Source: Lineus longissimus
Taxonomy: Eukaryota > Nemertea > Pilidiophora > Heteronemertea > Lineidae
Assembly (NCBI RefSeq): GCF_910592395.1
Contig: NC_088313.1
Location: 3,166,501 to 3,230,500 of the forward strand
Direction: 5' to 3'
Length of the DNA: 64,000 bases
Shown: in pieces, positions 37,112 to 49,100 of the stretch
Layout: the number at the start of each line of letters is the position of its first letter
How positions within the stretch are numbered: position 1 is the stretch's first letter
Notes under the pieces: generated by a model
What the model saw: only the letters and a program-made list of their open reading frames with translations
Told to the model about the DNA's origin: nothing
Databases searched by the model: none
Program-made: the position numbers and the translations under genes

Positions 37112-38005
37112 CATCATGATTTCTGACTCGTGAGTGGAGCGCGCATCCTTTCAGCTAAAATGACCTCTAGAGCGCACCATTCCTCTTTGAGAGTGTTACG
37201 CAAGTTCAAGAAGAACTCATGAGCTTACTCATGACAAGCGCATTCCTTCTGCTGAATTCATATCTGGTGCTTTCAGCAATCCGTGGTTTCGATCATTCAC
37301 AGCGCAAACTGTTTAATAGAATGACGAGTTAACTGCACTTTAACGCCACTCAGCGAACCATACGCGTTGGTTAGGGGATGCATTTTTGCTACTTAGGGGA
37401 CAAAACATCGCCGCAGTTTTACAGAGATTGCCGCATTTGTATACCATTTGCAGACACGCGACGTGCATTTGGCATATTTAGTTGTCGCTACTTTTCGTTC
37501 GTTACACAAAGAGGCCAAATTATGGCTTGATTGTCAATGCACAAACAGTGCATTTGTGCATGCAGTGATGTTGGTGTACATTGTTGGTCTTTGCCAGTAA
37601 TTGCTATGGAAGTGTCCGGAAGCGTGATTCACAATCCGACAAACGATCCATTTACTGGTTTCTATTGCCGAGTGAATACGTGTGAGGCTTCAGTAATGCA
37701 TAAAGTGTCCACCCTCACTGTAATTACAACTCGGAGACATCAGTTACACACAAATTAACACCTTGGTGAGATTAGGGGGCCGCTAACTGTGAGGCAAGTG
37801 ACAATGATACAGACGTTGCCAAGGACGGTTGAGTATGCTAACGACGACGACCGCCGGACCCAGCCATCAGCGCATGCTATGAGTCTGTCGTAGTTATGCC
37901 TATCTGTGATATACTCGTGGTGATGACAGTCAGAATTTCAAATAATGTTAATTTTGAAGGTTTAGCATGAGACAAGTTTTAATGTTCACTTCTCGATCAG
38001 ATGTC

Positions 38006-38180
38006 TACGGCGGCTGGGAAAGGACATCACATGTTTTTTTTTCAATGTGAGACAAATAAATCGATCACCCGAGAAAATCTCGATCGCTCGAGATAGAAAG
38101 TCCATCGATCAAGATATGTCCTGAAAATATTTTTTCATGTTTAAAAAAAAATTTTGTGATGTCCTTTCTCAGCCACCGTA
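38006..38180. mobile_element. 175-bp MITE with about 25-bp terminal inverted repeats
   Basis: The termini TACGGCGGCTGGGAAAGGAC (from 38006) and the complementary arm GTCCTTTCTCAGCCACCGTA (to 38180) match with two mismatches and continue into CATCACA. TA is present at both outer ends. The interior contains CGATC/CTCGAG-rich inverted words. Probably a Tc1/mariner-type non-autonomous element. Confidence 0.7.
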
Positions 38181-41100
38181 GGTGTCGCCATATGCCCATC
38201 ATTTTTGCCCAAAGGTAGCATCAGCACAATGTCGCCAAAAGTCACTTTCCGTTGACTGAAGCCATATTAAATTCTGACTTCCGGATAAAAACAACATTAC
38301 TCTATCTTAATGGAAATAAGTTTAAGACCAAGAAAGGCCCAACGTTTACAGTGCACCGCAGATATCACTGGCGGGTAGAATTTACTTTATCCAGAGTCTT
38401 TCAAATAAAGAGTCCGGCAACTAGGGAACGTATGGTTTCAACATCAAAGCCATGGGGGATGGCCCGTTTCAAGAGACGAGCGTTGGAAGAGCTCTATCGG
38501 ATCAGGCGTTCAACTAGAACTTAAACTTTTACTGAAAGACTCGGCACGAATCAGCGCACGAATCTCGCGAAAAAAGTGTACAATGGCTTTCTTCCTTCCT
38601 CACTGCACACTTTATCTGATGTTGCTCTCTATGCAAATGTTTCTGCTGATAGTTGGATCACCGATAAGAGTGATGCTGTACCATTCAGGCCATCCTTTAT
38701 TCTCAGCGAAAAACCGTCGGATAAAAAACTACATTGAATCAATCGAGATGTGGCCTCGCGTGCTTGTTAGCGGCAAACAGGTCCCCCTAAATTAGTATTC
38801 TACTCGCTAAACATTGACCGGGTGAGTCATGTGTTTGGGCCAAACATGACATGACTGACCCTGCGTGGCGACACTCGCGATGACATCACCGTGTTGCATC
38901 CCATCAGGGATATGATTTAACTGTCCGTCGCAGCTATATGTCTAATTTGTCACTCGCTTCAGCAGCTTATGAGCCCTTGCTCTTATGGCAAGTCTTAATT
39001 AATGCAACCCGCGCTGCATGTATACTAACCTGTGACATTCTCACGTTAATCAGGCTAAAATTCTACGGGCATCAAAGTTCGTCCCATGCAGCCAGACGTA
39101 ACACTGCATGAAGTGCGCTGCAGCCACGGGCTCCGGCGCTTAACCTTTGCTTCCAGCCTAAGTCCGAGCCTCGCCCGGGGCTCCAACCCCGGGCCGCAAT
39201 TGCCGGACACAAATTGACCATTACTGTAGACACTGGCGTACTGCGAGGGCGTGAAATACCATGCAGATGACCGATGTGGTGTATAAAATGCAATATGGTA
39301 TTGTCCTTGGGGGATTCGTCAAGGCCAAGGGCCAATCAACTCGTCGATCTTTGATATATTTATGAGTCTGGAATTCTCGCGAATGATTTAGCTTATTTAC
39401 AGTAATTGGGCGGCAAGATATATAATGCATGTACTAGTATTGCCTTTGCAGGACAAGAGTTGAATGTTTTGGGGCGAGTTCGTCTGAGACCCGAGCCTGC
39501 GTTGCAAGTTAGGTCAAAAATGACGCCACAAGAGGTGAAGTGGGCATACGAAAGCCCAGAAGGCTCCTCCAAAATTAAACAAATTCAGTATTCAAACCTC
39601 TGATGTAATAATGAATTGTTAACTTCGATATTTCATTTTCGAGTAAGAAAGACAAAACATTCATTCGGAAACGTCCGGTCCTGGTTTGAATATCAAATTT
39701 TGAGTTTTAATGAACCTTCTGGGCTTCCGAACCGAACCGCTCGGGTCCAACTCCAGATCACGCCCAATCTCGATTTGCGAAGGCACGATGTGACGCGGTG
39801 ACGGACTTGTTGACAAGTGACACACCACAAACTTCTCATGCAGTGATGATTCACTCCTCAGGGTCAATATATCCCTACGCAATCTAAATAGAACTGGCAA
39901 AATAAAATCCGTTTAAAATAGATAGATCAGGTTTGATTGACTGAATGGATTATACACGAGTTACTCAATCAATTTCATTCTTCCATTCAATAAAGATGGA
40001 TCAGGTTTAATCGAATTATTTGAAAAGTCAATTTAGGGAATTTGAGAAAATGGAGGTTTACAATCGGTTAAATTGCGTGTGAGTAATACCCTCAGACTCA
40101 GGCAGTACTGACTTTGATTTAGACGGATGACAAGGCCTCAGTTTTAAATTCTGTTTGATTCATCAATAGATTATTTAATGATTTCCTTGATGTTGCTTTT
40201 GAGCAGAAAAGCGTTGAATATCATTGAGTTTATATATGAACCATAAGTCAAGAAAGTTCAAAAACATCGTTTTCCACTTTTTGTCGAGTCTCTTCTCAAA
40301 CATTTTTGATATTAGGCTTTTGGGAAAATATTCTCATGATGCAGCTAAACTTTTTACTGCAAAGGCTGTCTATTATCAAGGTGGGGATTAGGCGCGAGGA
40401 AATACACATTCATATGACAGCCAGATAGCCCGGCGGAATACGATTCATCACGGACTTCCATTGATCAAATGGCACGTGCAAATCAAGAACATTGTTGATA
40501 TTTTGACAGGTATTGATCCTTCGAAATATATGGGTAGAACAACAAGATGAATTCGAATAAATGAATGATGAATGAAACTGTCTATTTGGAGGACGTGTCT
40601 TCTTCGAGTCATCACGATATTGTCACCAAACGCTCGATCGTTTATCATGTTCTGTCCAGACTAAAAAGTGTCACAGATTTACGGAAGAAATAAACTCTCT
40701 GTCAAGTTGCCATGTTTTTCAAGTTTGTAAATGATCGAACGGCCCCATGGAGCATGTCTGAAGTCGACCGTTGATGGGGTCTTGTCACCAATGATCGGCT
40801 GCAGTCGAACATTCTAGCTGTTATTGTCTGAAAGGTTGTATTGTAAATGTCAGTTATCACCAAAGACATTATTAGAGCGTGACAGAAGATGGGGCTCCAA
40901 TTAACCGGGGCAACGTCAACGTTGTCTCCCGAGAAAATATGAAATGTTGTACATGAACCTGCAGGGCTAGCGGAAAGTTGATTTTATGAAACAGTTTAAA
41001 GTATCATTGGCAACTGATTCTTTCTGAATCGAAAAACGTCTCACGAATATCGGTAGACATGTGCTGTTGTATTTCAAGCAGTGTCTTTATCAATTCTTGG

Positions 41101-44100
41101 TATAATGCAAGGGTAATCCAAGTGTTTGCTTCTTACTAAGTCCGGTGTAAATTTTCGATTGTTCACCCATTTATGAGTTAAATATTTCCTTAACAAGACA
41201 GCAAGAGAGACCATGACTTTTCAGGAGAGGAACACAGAGACAAAGGTGTGAAAATGTTTATCAGTGTTCCAAAACAATTTGTGGAAACACCGAGAAACGG
41301 AGACCCTCCAGAACGCTTACACCAGTACTGAGGCTGTTAATGTCGCGTCTCTAATGTACCTCAGGGACCATCTTAAAATCTCCTCTATCAGTCACGAGGA
41401 GAAGTACAATACGACATTCACCCTCGCCTCAGACAGGGCAATGAAGCCAAAATTATTATTCATACCATATTATCCCTAATTGCTTCATTGTCATCTTGGT
41501 CCTATCGAACAGCCTGGGACATCTACGACAAACCGAGGGAATAATTTTACAATTTGACAATCCCGAGCGGCGTCTAAAAAGCTTAAACTGTGTGAAATTC
41601 AGTTAACGATGACTAGTGAGGTTGTTGTACCTAAATTTGATAAGCTGTTAGTCATACGGACGCTGGTGACATATTTTTGATCGAATTATAGAACGTGGGT
41701 CTTAAATTTGATGGAATATTCTTTTGTGTGTATTTAATCTTGATATGTTGTATTGCTACCGCGTTCATCAATTCGCAACGACTCCCGTGGTATCATTTTA
41801 TCCGATTTTGACTTCTCATCTTTTCGCGTTTGTTGCAGGGGAACGAGATTACTGATTTATTTCTTGAACGGATTATGATGACATTCAATGCCAGATTCAT
41901 TTGGTGAAGTATTCTAATGATAGCTGTATAAATCTCGAGAAGAAGCTGCAAAAATTTGACTTGTTATTGAGTAGGAAGTGGTAGATTATGTTCAACATCA
42001 ACTTACATGCAGTTGTCTCTATTGGTAAACCAGTTTCCTGAATGACCCAAAACAACATTGGTCCGGCAGCGATAACGACATATTTTGATTCCACGCACGT
42101 ACTTAAGGAAGAATGCTTGAAACCTATATTCAGAAAATGGAAAATGAAGGATTTTCCAATCTTTCATTACGGGAAAATTCCCATTTAATGTATATCCGCC
42201 GCCTAATGTAAGAAGGTGTACTAGCTTTTACAAACCTCACATCTTAACCGATACAACCCCTAGTTCCGAAACTACAATCATATAGAACCCATCATGGATT
42301 TTCCGTTCATCCCTAGGGGGCATATTATGATGGCTACCCCGGGTGAAAGAGTCAATCAGCTCTGGGAGAGCTAATGTTATGTGATTTATGATTCATGGAT
42401 ATTTAGACAAATTTACTTTACGTCCACCTGAGTCCAGCACTTCGGGGTGCCACAGTGACATTTCAATATTGAAATGTGAAGTCTATGGTCGGTTTAATAA
42501 AGTGGTTCGTTGACAACCTCCTCCCGGGCTGAAGATTGCGATGAAAAAAGTACAATGCATGAGGGACGGGGTAATGACAATGGCATATGACACACGCACC
42601 TGAGCTGATGCGTTAATGAAGAGCAGTTTTTTATCCAGTGCGCGGTGATGGTTCTGCCCAAATTAACATTCAATTAATCAATTTCCTTTAGAAAATAATG
42701 GCCTACAAGTACATGCATACTCCATTCCTTTGTCATAATTGATAATGCTAGGTGTCGGCCAACTCTTTCGTGAGCTTCACGACCTCAGTGGTATGTCAAC
42801 TGCTTGCGATGTCTTACTGACCTCAAGTGTCCAGTGGGTGTCCCGCTTCATACGCTGATCTTTCTTTCCGGTCCTTGGTACTGAGACATCATGACCACCA
42901 AGGTTTTTGCAACTTATCAAGGTTTACCGGCTACGTTTAAAGGGAGTATAAATCCAAGAGGTTCAGGATGGTATTGATGCCGTGGAAGGAATCCTCAATG
43001 ACAAAAAGCCATAAAATTGTGTAACCCAGAACACCCTTCTTTATTTTTAAGTGACAATACGGTATACAATCATTATGATTCGCCTAGACAGATGTCGAGG
43101 CTCTCAAAATTACACTAATCCAGTAATAAAAAAACACATACTGTCAGAGCGAGCCTCGTGTTTGAATGATTTAAAAATATCACACCGAAAAAAATCCGTT
43201 TAACTACCCTAACGCCGGCGGGCAGAACTGTGCCATCTCGCGATTGTTTCGAAATTTTCAGGCATTAATGCACCCATGAGGTTAGAGATTACTATGATCT
43301 TAGTCCTTATTGCGCTTACTCACCGCTCAGACAAAGGCAGAAATGTCAAAAAAACTCGAATGATTTTTTATCTGTTGTTCCAGCTTTCCATTTCATTAGG
43401 CTAGAGGCAATTGAAATGGATAACATTGAACTCTGTGGAAGCGGAACAGAGTTTTTCATCAACAAAACGAATTTTCATTTTCACTCCGATTTTTTGTTTC
43501 TGTATATCATGTCGATTTCTTTAAAATCACATGATCGAATGATTTTGCCAAATTACAGCGGTATAGTTCTATTGGGCTACACATACCTGATTATGTTCTG
43601 TTAAGAATAGAATGTAATTAACTTAACTGTACCACTTGGGGTTTGACTTGCATGGTTGATTAGCTCCAATTCATTTCTTAAGTCGCCGAGTTTAAAAAAA
43701 ATCGTCTTCGCTTACAAAATTGCATGTTCACCCAAACACTTCGTGCAGCTTCTGATTTATAATGTCTAATTTGAATTTCCGCAATATCCTTTTTTAAACC
43801 TTGCCCAACTACATGTACATACTTCAAACCTGTAGGCATTTTCATTCTTTGCAACATGCTGCTTGCTGTTCGGAGAGCGCGGTTGGCATCCAACTTCTCA
43901 TCATGGTCATGCTTCCCCGCTGATTGCCTCTCTTGCTTGAGAGACCGCCAAACTCGCAACCTTTGCAAAATATATGCGATTGAAACCAGGAGTTAGAATA
44001 GTAATCCCAGCGGGACGGAGCGGGCATACGATGGGCCAGATTGCCGGGAGTTTCGTTCCCTGTGAAACCAAATACGCATGGTAATGAGGAATTCGGGGAC

Positions 44101-44426
44101 TGGCCGCGTTGGGAGAAATCATAAAAGGCAAAGGGAATAGCTGATGGAGAGATGGGGAATTGCTAACTGCTGTGCAATCAGAATCTGGAAACACTATTTT
44201 GTTCTTTTTGGAAAGGCTTTCATCATTTGCACCTGCCTTTGGTGACGATCTCATGGAATGAAGATGATTATTTGTAAAAGGCTCTACAACGTTTTATTAT
44301 TCATGCACTCGAGCAAGCACTACACCACAAGCGTGTATTCTCCTACTTATTAGGTGCTGGGTTGGATGAAACTGGAAATATATCATTGCACCATCATCTT
44401 TCTGGTAGATAAACATCTTAGTTATA
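38181..44426. other. Gene-poor interval
   Basis: No recognisable exon. A 20-bp perfect palindrome (ACATTTCAATATTGAAATGT) lies at 42458-42477, an approximately 45-bp imperfect inverted repeat occurs at about 39553-39600 and 39685-39730, and a CpG-rich patch lies at about 39110-39205. Plus-strand 38252-38524 is a basic 90-codon frame of unknown status. Confidence 0.45.
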
Positions 44427-44610
44427 TACACCTTTCCAGAAATGCGGCGCTGAGTGTCCGAAATAGTGATGTCATAAGGGGAAACTAGACCTTATGGTGG
44501 AGGGACAAAGGAGATAGTCATGGTTGACCAACACACTTGCATGCCTTTAATGACGGACAAGGGGGAAAAAGTCAGTTCCAATGCAAGCCACCAATTTCGG
44601 GAAGCATGCA
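44427..44610 (-). mobile_element. Short dispersed repeat, copy 2
   Basis: Reverse complement of the repeat at 366-549. It directly abuts another inverted-repeat element that starts at 44611. Confidence 0.6.
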
Positions 44611-44700
44611 TACCATGCCGATCTATCGGTTTCGTGTGTCGGTATCTCGCCTACCACATTTACGATTAACACACAACACCGATAAAATGACGGCATGGTA
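44611..44700. mobile_element. 90-bp MITE with TACCATGCCG termini
   Basis: TACCATGCCG at 44611-44620 and CGGCATGGTA at 44691-44700 are perfect inverted termini with TA at both ends. An inner ATCGG / CCGAT pair continues the symmetry. It immediately follows the dispersed repeat at 44427-44610. Confidence 0.65.
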
Positions 44701-45753
44701 ATATCCTTATTCAATTGAAATATCGGATTGAAATATTCCTTTCACCACTAACACATGTATCTGTAAGTACGTTACGCATGATTCAATTTACTGTCCGTCC
44801 GTATTGCAATCTTGACCCGCGTTGCGGTACAGACATGGACCCATCGAACTCGATGTGTCTTCCCTAAATTGCATTAACCTGTCTATTGATAAGTAAGGGA
44901 ACCATATGCAGATTTATCTTTCTTACACGTCCTAATGTCAAGATTGATCATATTAATTTTGCGTCAACGAGATAAGGTTTGACGTGATTCACCCCTGGTT
45001 CGCCCTTGCTTATCACAAGGTTGTAAATGGTACGGTGCCAGGGTTTTAGAAACATTCTTTCAAGATGATCCTTTAAACATTCGTTTCAACGCCTCTAAGC
45101 ATAGGTTCGAGTTGCCTTGCTGTGTAGGTCTTCAGTTAATGGAGCCCATGGGCATGATACATGTAGGTAAATGGGGTATCAGTGTAGAGCATTGATAATA
45201 GACATTCAAATTTTGCGACCCTATGCGACACCGTGACCATCGACATTGTATAAACGAGGACATAGCGATATATAATTTAATATCTAATCTAACTGTCCGG
45301 CTATCCTTTGTTCACAGTGTTAAAACTAGATTACTCTATCATTAAGTGATATATTATGGATGGCAGATACATTATTTAATACCTATTATGACAGATTGGA
45401 CCATAATACATTTTCTAGCTGCAGCACCAATAATGTCTTTGTGTATCATCAAAAAGATGGCAAATTGAAAATGATGGCTTGGTGCATGAAGGTCGGATTG
45501 TAATAGCACAGTAATTGTTTCATGACATATTAGCACCAGAGGCAAATCGGGGGACGGATGTTTGCTCCTGCTGCGGCCATGTGGCGCGTAGGTAGCGGTA
45601 GAATTTTTAGGCTGTGTTGATTGATCCCTATCATTCTGTTATCTTCATGCGCCTGTGATTGCTCCAAGAATCTTGGAGTAGACCTCCGGTTTGGGGGCCT
45701 GTTTTGGCAATAACGGAACGTCGTTATCGTGAGTTGAGTTCCGTGGCTGCGTA

Positions 45754-46120
45754 TAGCATTCCGCGAAGATGACGTCACTGCAGCTGCTGCCCTCTATTTC
45801 CCCATCGCTGAATTACAGGCAATGTCGGACAAACATGCGATTTCGTAATGGATTCTGGCTTTCTAACTAAGGCAGTTAGATTCAATCTGGCACATGTCCG
45901 AGTATTGGAAATACTACATAATTGTTCTGAATATTTCTCTCTCTGACTCTATGGTATCATTCATGCTAAAAACAATGCAGGGTCAAAGATAATTGACTTT
46001 GAAATAAGCTCAAATGCGTAGAAATAAGTGTCGATGTCCGACTGTCACGTGACTAAAACGTCATCAATATCTTATGCAAATGACCTTGTGAGCTATAAAT
46101 AGTGACGACGCGGAATGCTA
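45754..46120 (+). mobile_element. 366-bp TA-flanked MITE, copy 3
   Basis: Same orientation as the copy at 3664-4028 and highly similar along its whole length, with identical termini, E-box (46044-46053) and ATGCAAAT octamer. Confidence 0.82.
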
Positions 46121-49100
46121 TTACATGCGTTGAAATCTGGGACAAAACCAGTTAAAGTTTCTTTGACACTATCAGAAATTTTCGCCTCATCATCCCTGGT
46201 CACACTTTTCTCGGCAGCAGCGATATTTTCGCAGGAAATATTCTCGCAGGTGGAAATATTGTCAATAATAGATAGTGAAAACATGGTGTCACACTAAAGT
46301 AGCCAGTAAATGTAATGTCTTATGTATCTTTCATAGTCACCAGACGTATGATGAAAAGAAGGCAAATGTAAGATTTAAGCATCATTAAGCTATTTACACA
46401 TTTTGAGCTTGTTTATCTGACATGAGTGGTTTGCACCCCAAATTAGTGGTTTGCACTCCCCGACAGTGGACGACCTGTCGGAACATTTCCTTGCCATTCG
46501 GGAAGTGTCGACTGTTAAATAAAACATGACCAGATGATGCAGCGCCACTTAACATGGATTTTCGCACTAATAATTGATGTTTATATCTCCACATATTCTT
46601 TCTTGGTGTATTATTAATAAAAGTGGCTCGGCAATCAAGCGCGATCGGGTCTGCGGCGGCCAGGGTGTCGGGGAACCAATAGTCACGGAATTTACCAATC
46701 AAGCACGGCCCACTCACGCGACGCGGTACGAATACAGCCTCAGTATTCTGCGTGGCAAGGATGGATATTTCTGATACCTGCTGAGAAAAGTCGCGAGTCA
46801 TTGTTATGTTATATTTCTTATGACGCTGCCAGGTCATTCTGTCAACGCCTAATCAACTTTTGATTGGGTTCTAGTCGCGCCGCATAAATGCCACATCCCT
46901 TCCAATGACACGTACCAGCGCCTTTCCAGGGGACTGGTTAATCGCATTCTGATCAGTTGATTTTTTTGTGGTTAATTGGGTTATGGTGACCGATACTGTG
47001 ACATTTGCAGTCAGGACTGTTATGGTCAACTATGAAAAAGTGAGTCACGGTGTTTTTATCTCGTCTTAACTGCGTCAATGTACCTTACGATCAAATTGCT
47101 TGAAACAACAAAACTCCGCTCCAAACACCATGACATATCCTTGGGGTTATACATAAGTCCAAAACAAACGTCATGAGTAAAACAAATTGAGAGTTACATG
47201 TACCTCGAATAGATTATTAGAAATCAGTGTTGCTGATCAGTTTGAACTGCTCTGTTGTTTCAAAGTCCCTCTGAAATTCATTGGCCAGGAAAATGTCTTC
47301 AATTTGGTCTGCCGGAGAGTTTTCCTTGACGATAGTCTTTAACTGGAAATCAAATAAGTTTTGACCGACAAAACTTGATAAATATCACAAGATTCTCGCG
47401 ATAGCCTATGTAACAGAATTCTCGATATTTATCTTGGAGTAGTCAATTTCGGAAAATGCAATCATTAAAACACCCGGATGTGCCCTGAAGCCATCTTGTT
47501 TTAAGGCGTTTCCGCATCATTCTCCAACGCCTTATCAAACCGAGAAAACTAATAAACATCTCAATATAAACTGAATATTTAAAAGTGTACCGTGCCATTA
47601 ACAAACAATGCGCAATATCAATTCTTTGTTAACATTTCGTGCAACAGCAAGGCAATAAGGATTTTCGCACCGAATGCTAATTATGACTTTGGTAATTTAC
47701 TTTCGAGTGGGTAGATTCGCTGCTTTTCCTGGCGTGCGTTCACCATTGCGTTTTGCTTGAAAGGAATCGACATGGCTTACGTGACCTCTTAGCGATGAGG
47801 TCAAACACAACATATTTGTTTCTGAATTGTTCACTGTCAATCATCCAAGATTTCTTCATTTGGTGACAAGTGTTGATGTTCATAGATTTCAAAATCTAAA
47901 CGCAGTGGTAACTGAATAGGACATCTTTTAAACACTTCTTATGAATCTGTTGTTGCGGTGATATACATGTAGTATGTTTGGATGAGCGTAGACTGTTGTA
48001 TAAATATAGTACTAAATGTAGTCGCTCATCCTTTTTAGCGGAACAAGTCACTTCTCGTTTGCAATGTGTATTCGCTGATATCACCACAACAAACCTGTAG
48101 AATAGTCCTCTGACGAGAGAAGTGGAATCTTTCAAAATACTCCCTTCGACAGTCGTTGCTAGAAGCAAACAAACTGTTTTCATGTCATCCTCAGTGGAGT
48201 GTGCGTGCAGACGGGTCCAAGTTGTCAATCACGCGTTGTTGGACGATAGGTCACCACTCAAGTCCCAAGTCAAGTGCTCGGAAGACAACATTTTGCACTG
48301 CCTTAAAAACAATGAGTGGAGATGGAAATATCCAAAACACGAAATGCGTTTTATCAGGAATTTGTACCGCACGAGGTTAGTGAGTGCGATATGTGATATT
48401 GAAGCATAACTGGCGAAGTTTTGTTGATGTTCGTCTGAAATCAGACCGTAAAGTCATTTCTTTTGCTTTAATTTGCTTTATCTCTCAGTTACACCGAAAC
48501 GTACCCTTCGAATAATCTCCTTATTGATATGTGACCCTCAGCAATTCGCTATAAGTTCACAATATTATTTGCATGAAACATCGATACGTCCAAAAACAGC
48601 CTGTATTGATTTATGCCAAATTATAGAATTCGGTGTCTTTTATGGTGTTCCTAGCATCACATATTCAGTAACATAGCGAGGGATGGTGTTAAGATAAGGA
48701 CCCTCGTGCCAGCGATGGTATTGATTATGTCCGACGAAGTGAGGGTCGAAAGTGTGGGTGTAACATGAGCGTGCCTGAGACACCCGTTACTTGATATGTT
48801 AAGATTTCAATGTCGCGTCGAACTTTTGAAGAATACCTTTAGTGCAAATTTGAACATCTTGAAGAGGGATTACATTTAGAAGTAAATGTCCATGGCCGGT
48901 TCAGCTTGCGTTGACCCCTTTGTCCGGTTTGTATGATGACTGTTCTTTATCCCGTGTTTGCATCAGGTTACTAACTGCTATAAATCAATGGGAATTCACA
49001 CTATCGAATGACAGATATGAGCAAGACAGGGCAACTGGACGCCAACTCGGAACGACTGCATGCAATGAGGAGACATTGGTGCTAATCAGTCGGCTCTAGA

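Noticed and set aside
46394-46837. Minus-strand 147-codon frame
   Set aside because: No recognisable domain, no repeat in paralogous copies and no splice partners.
47896-48228. Minus-strand frame with an internal MKTVCLLLATT start resembling a signal peptide
   Set aside because: Its possible donor is out of phase with the orphan exon at 47217-47342 and joining them gives an immediate stop.
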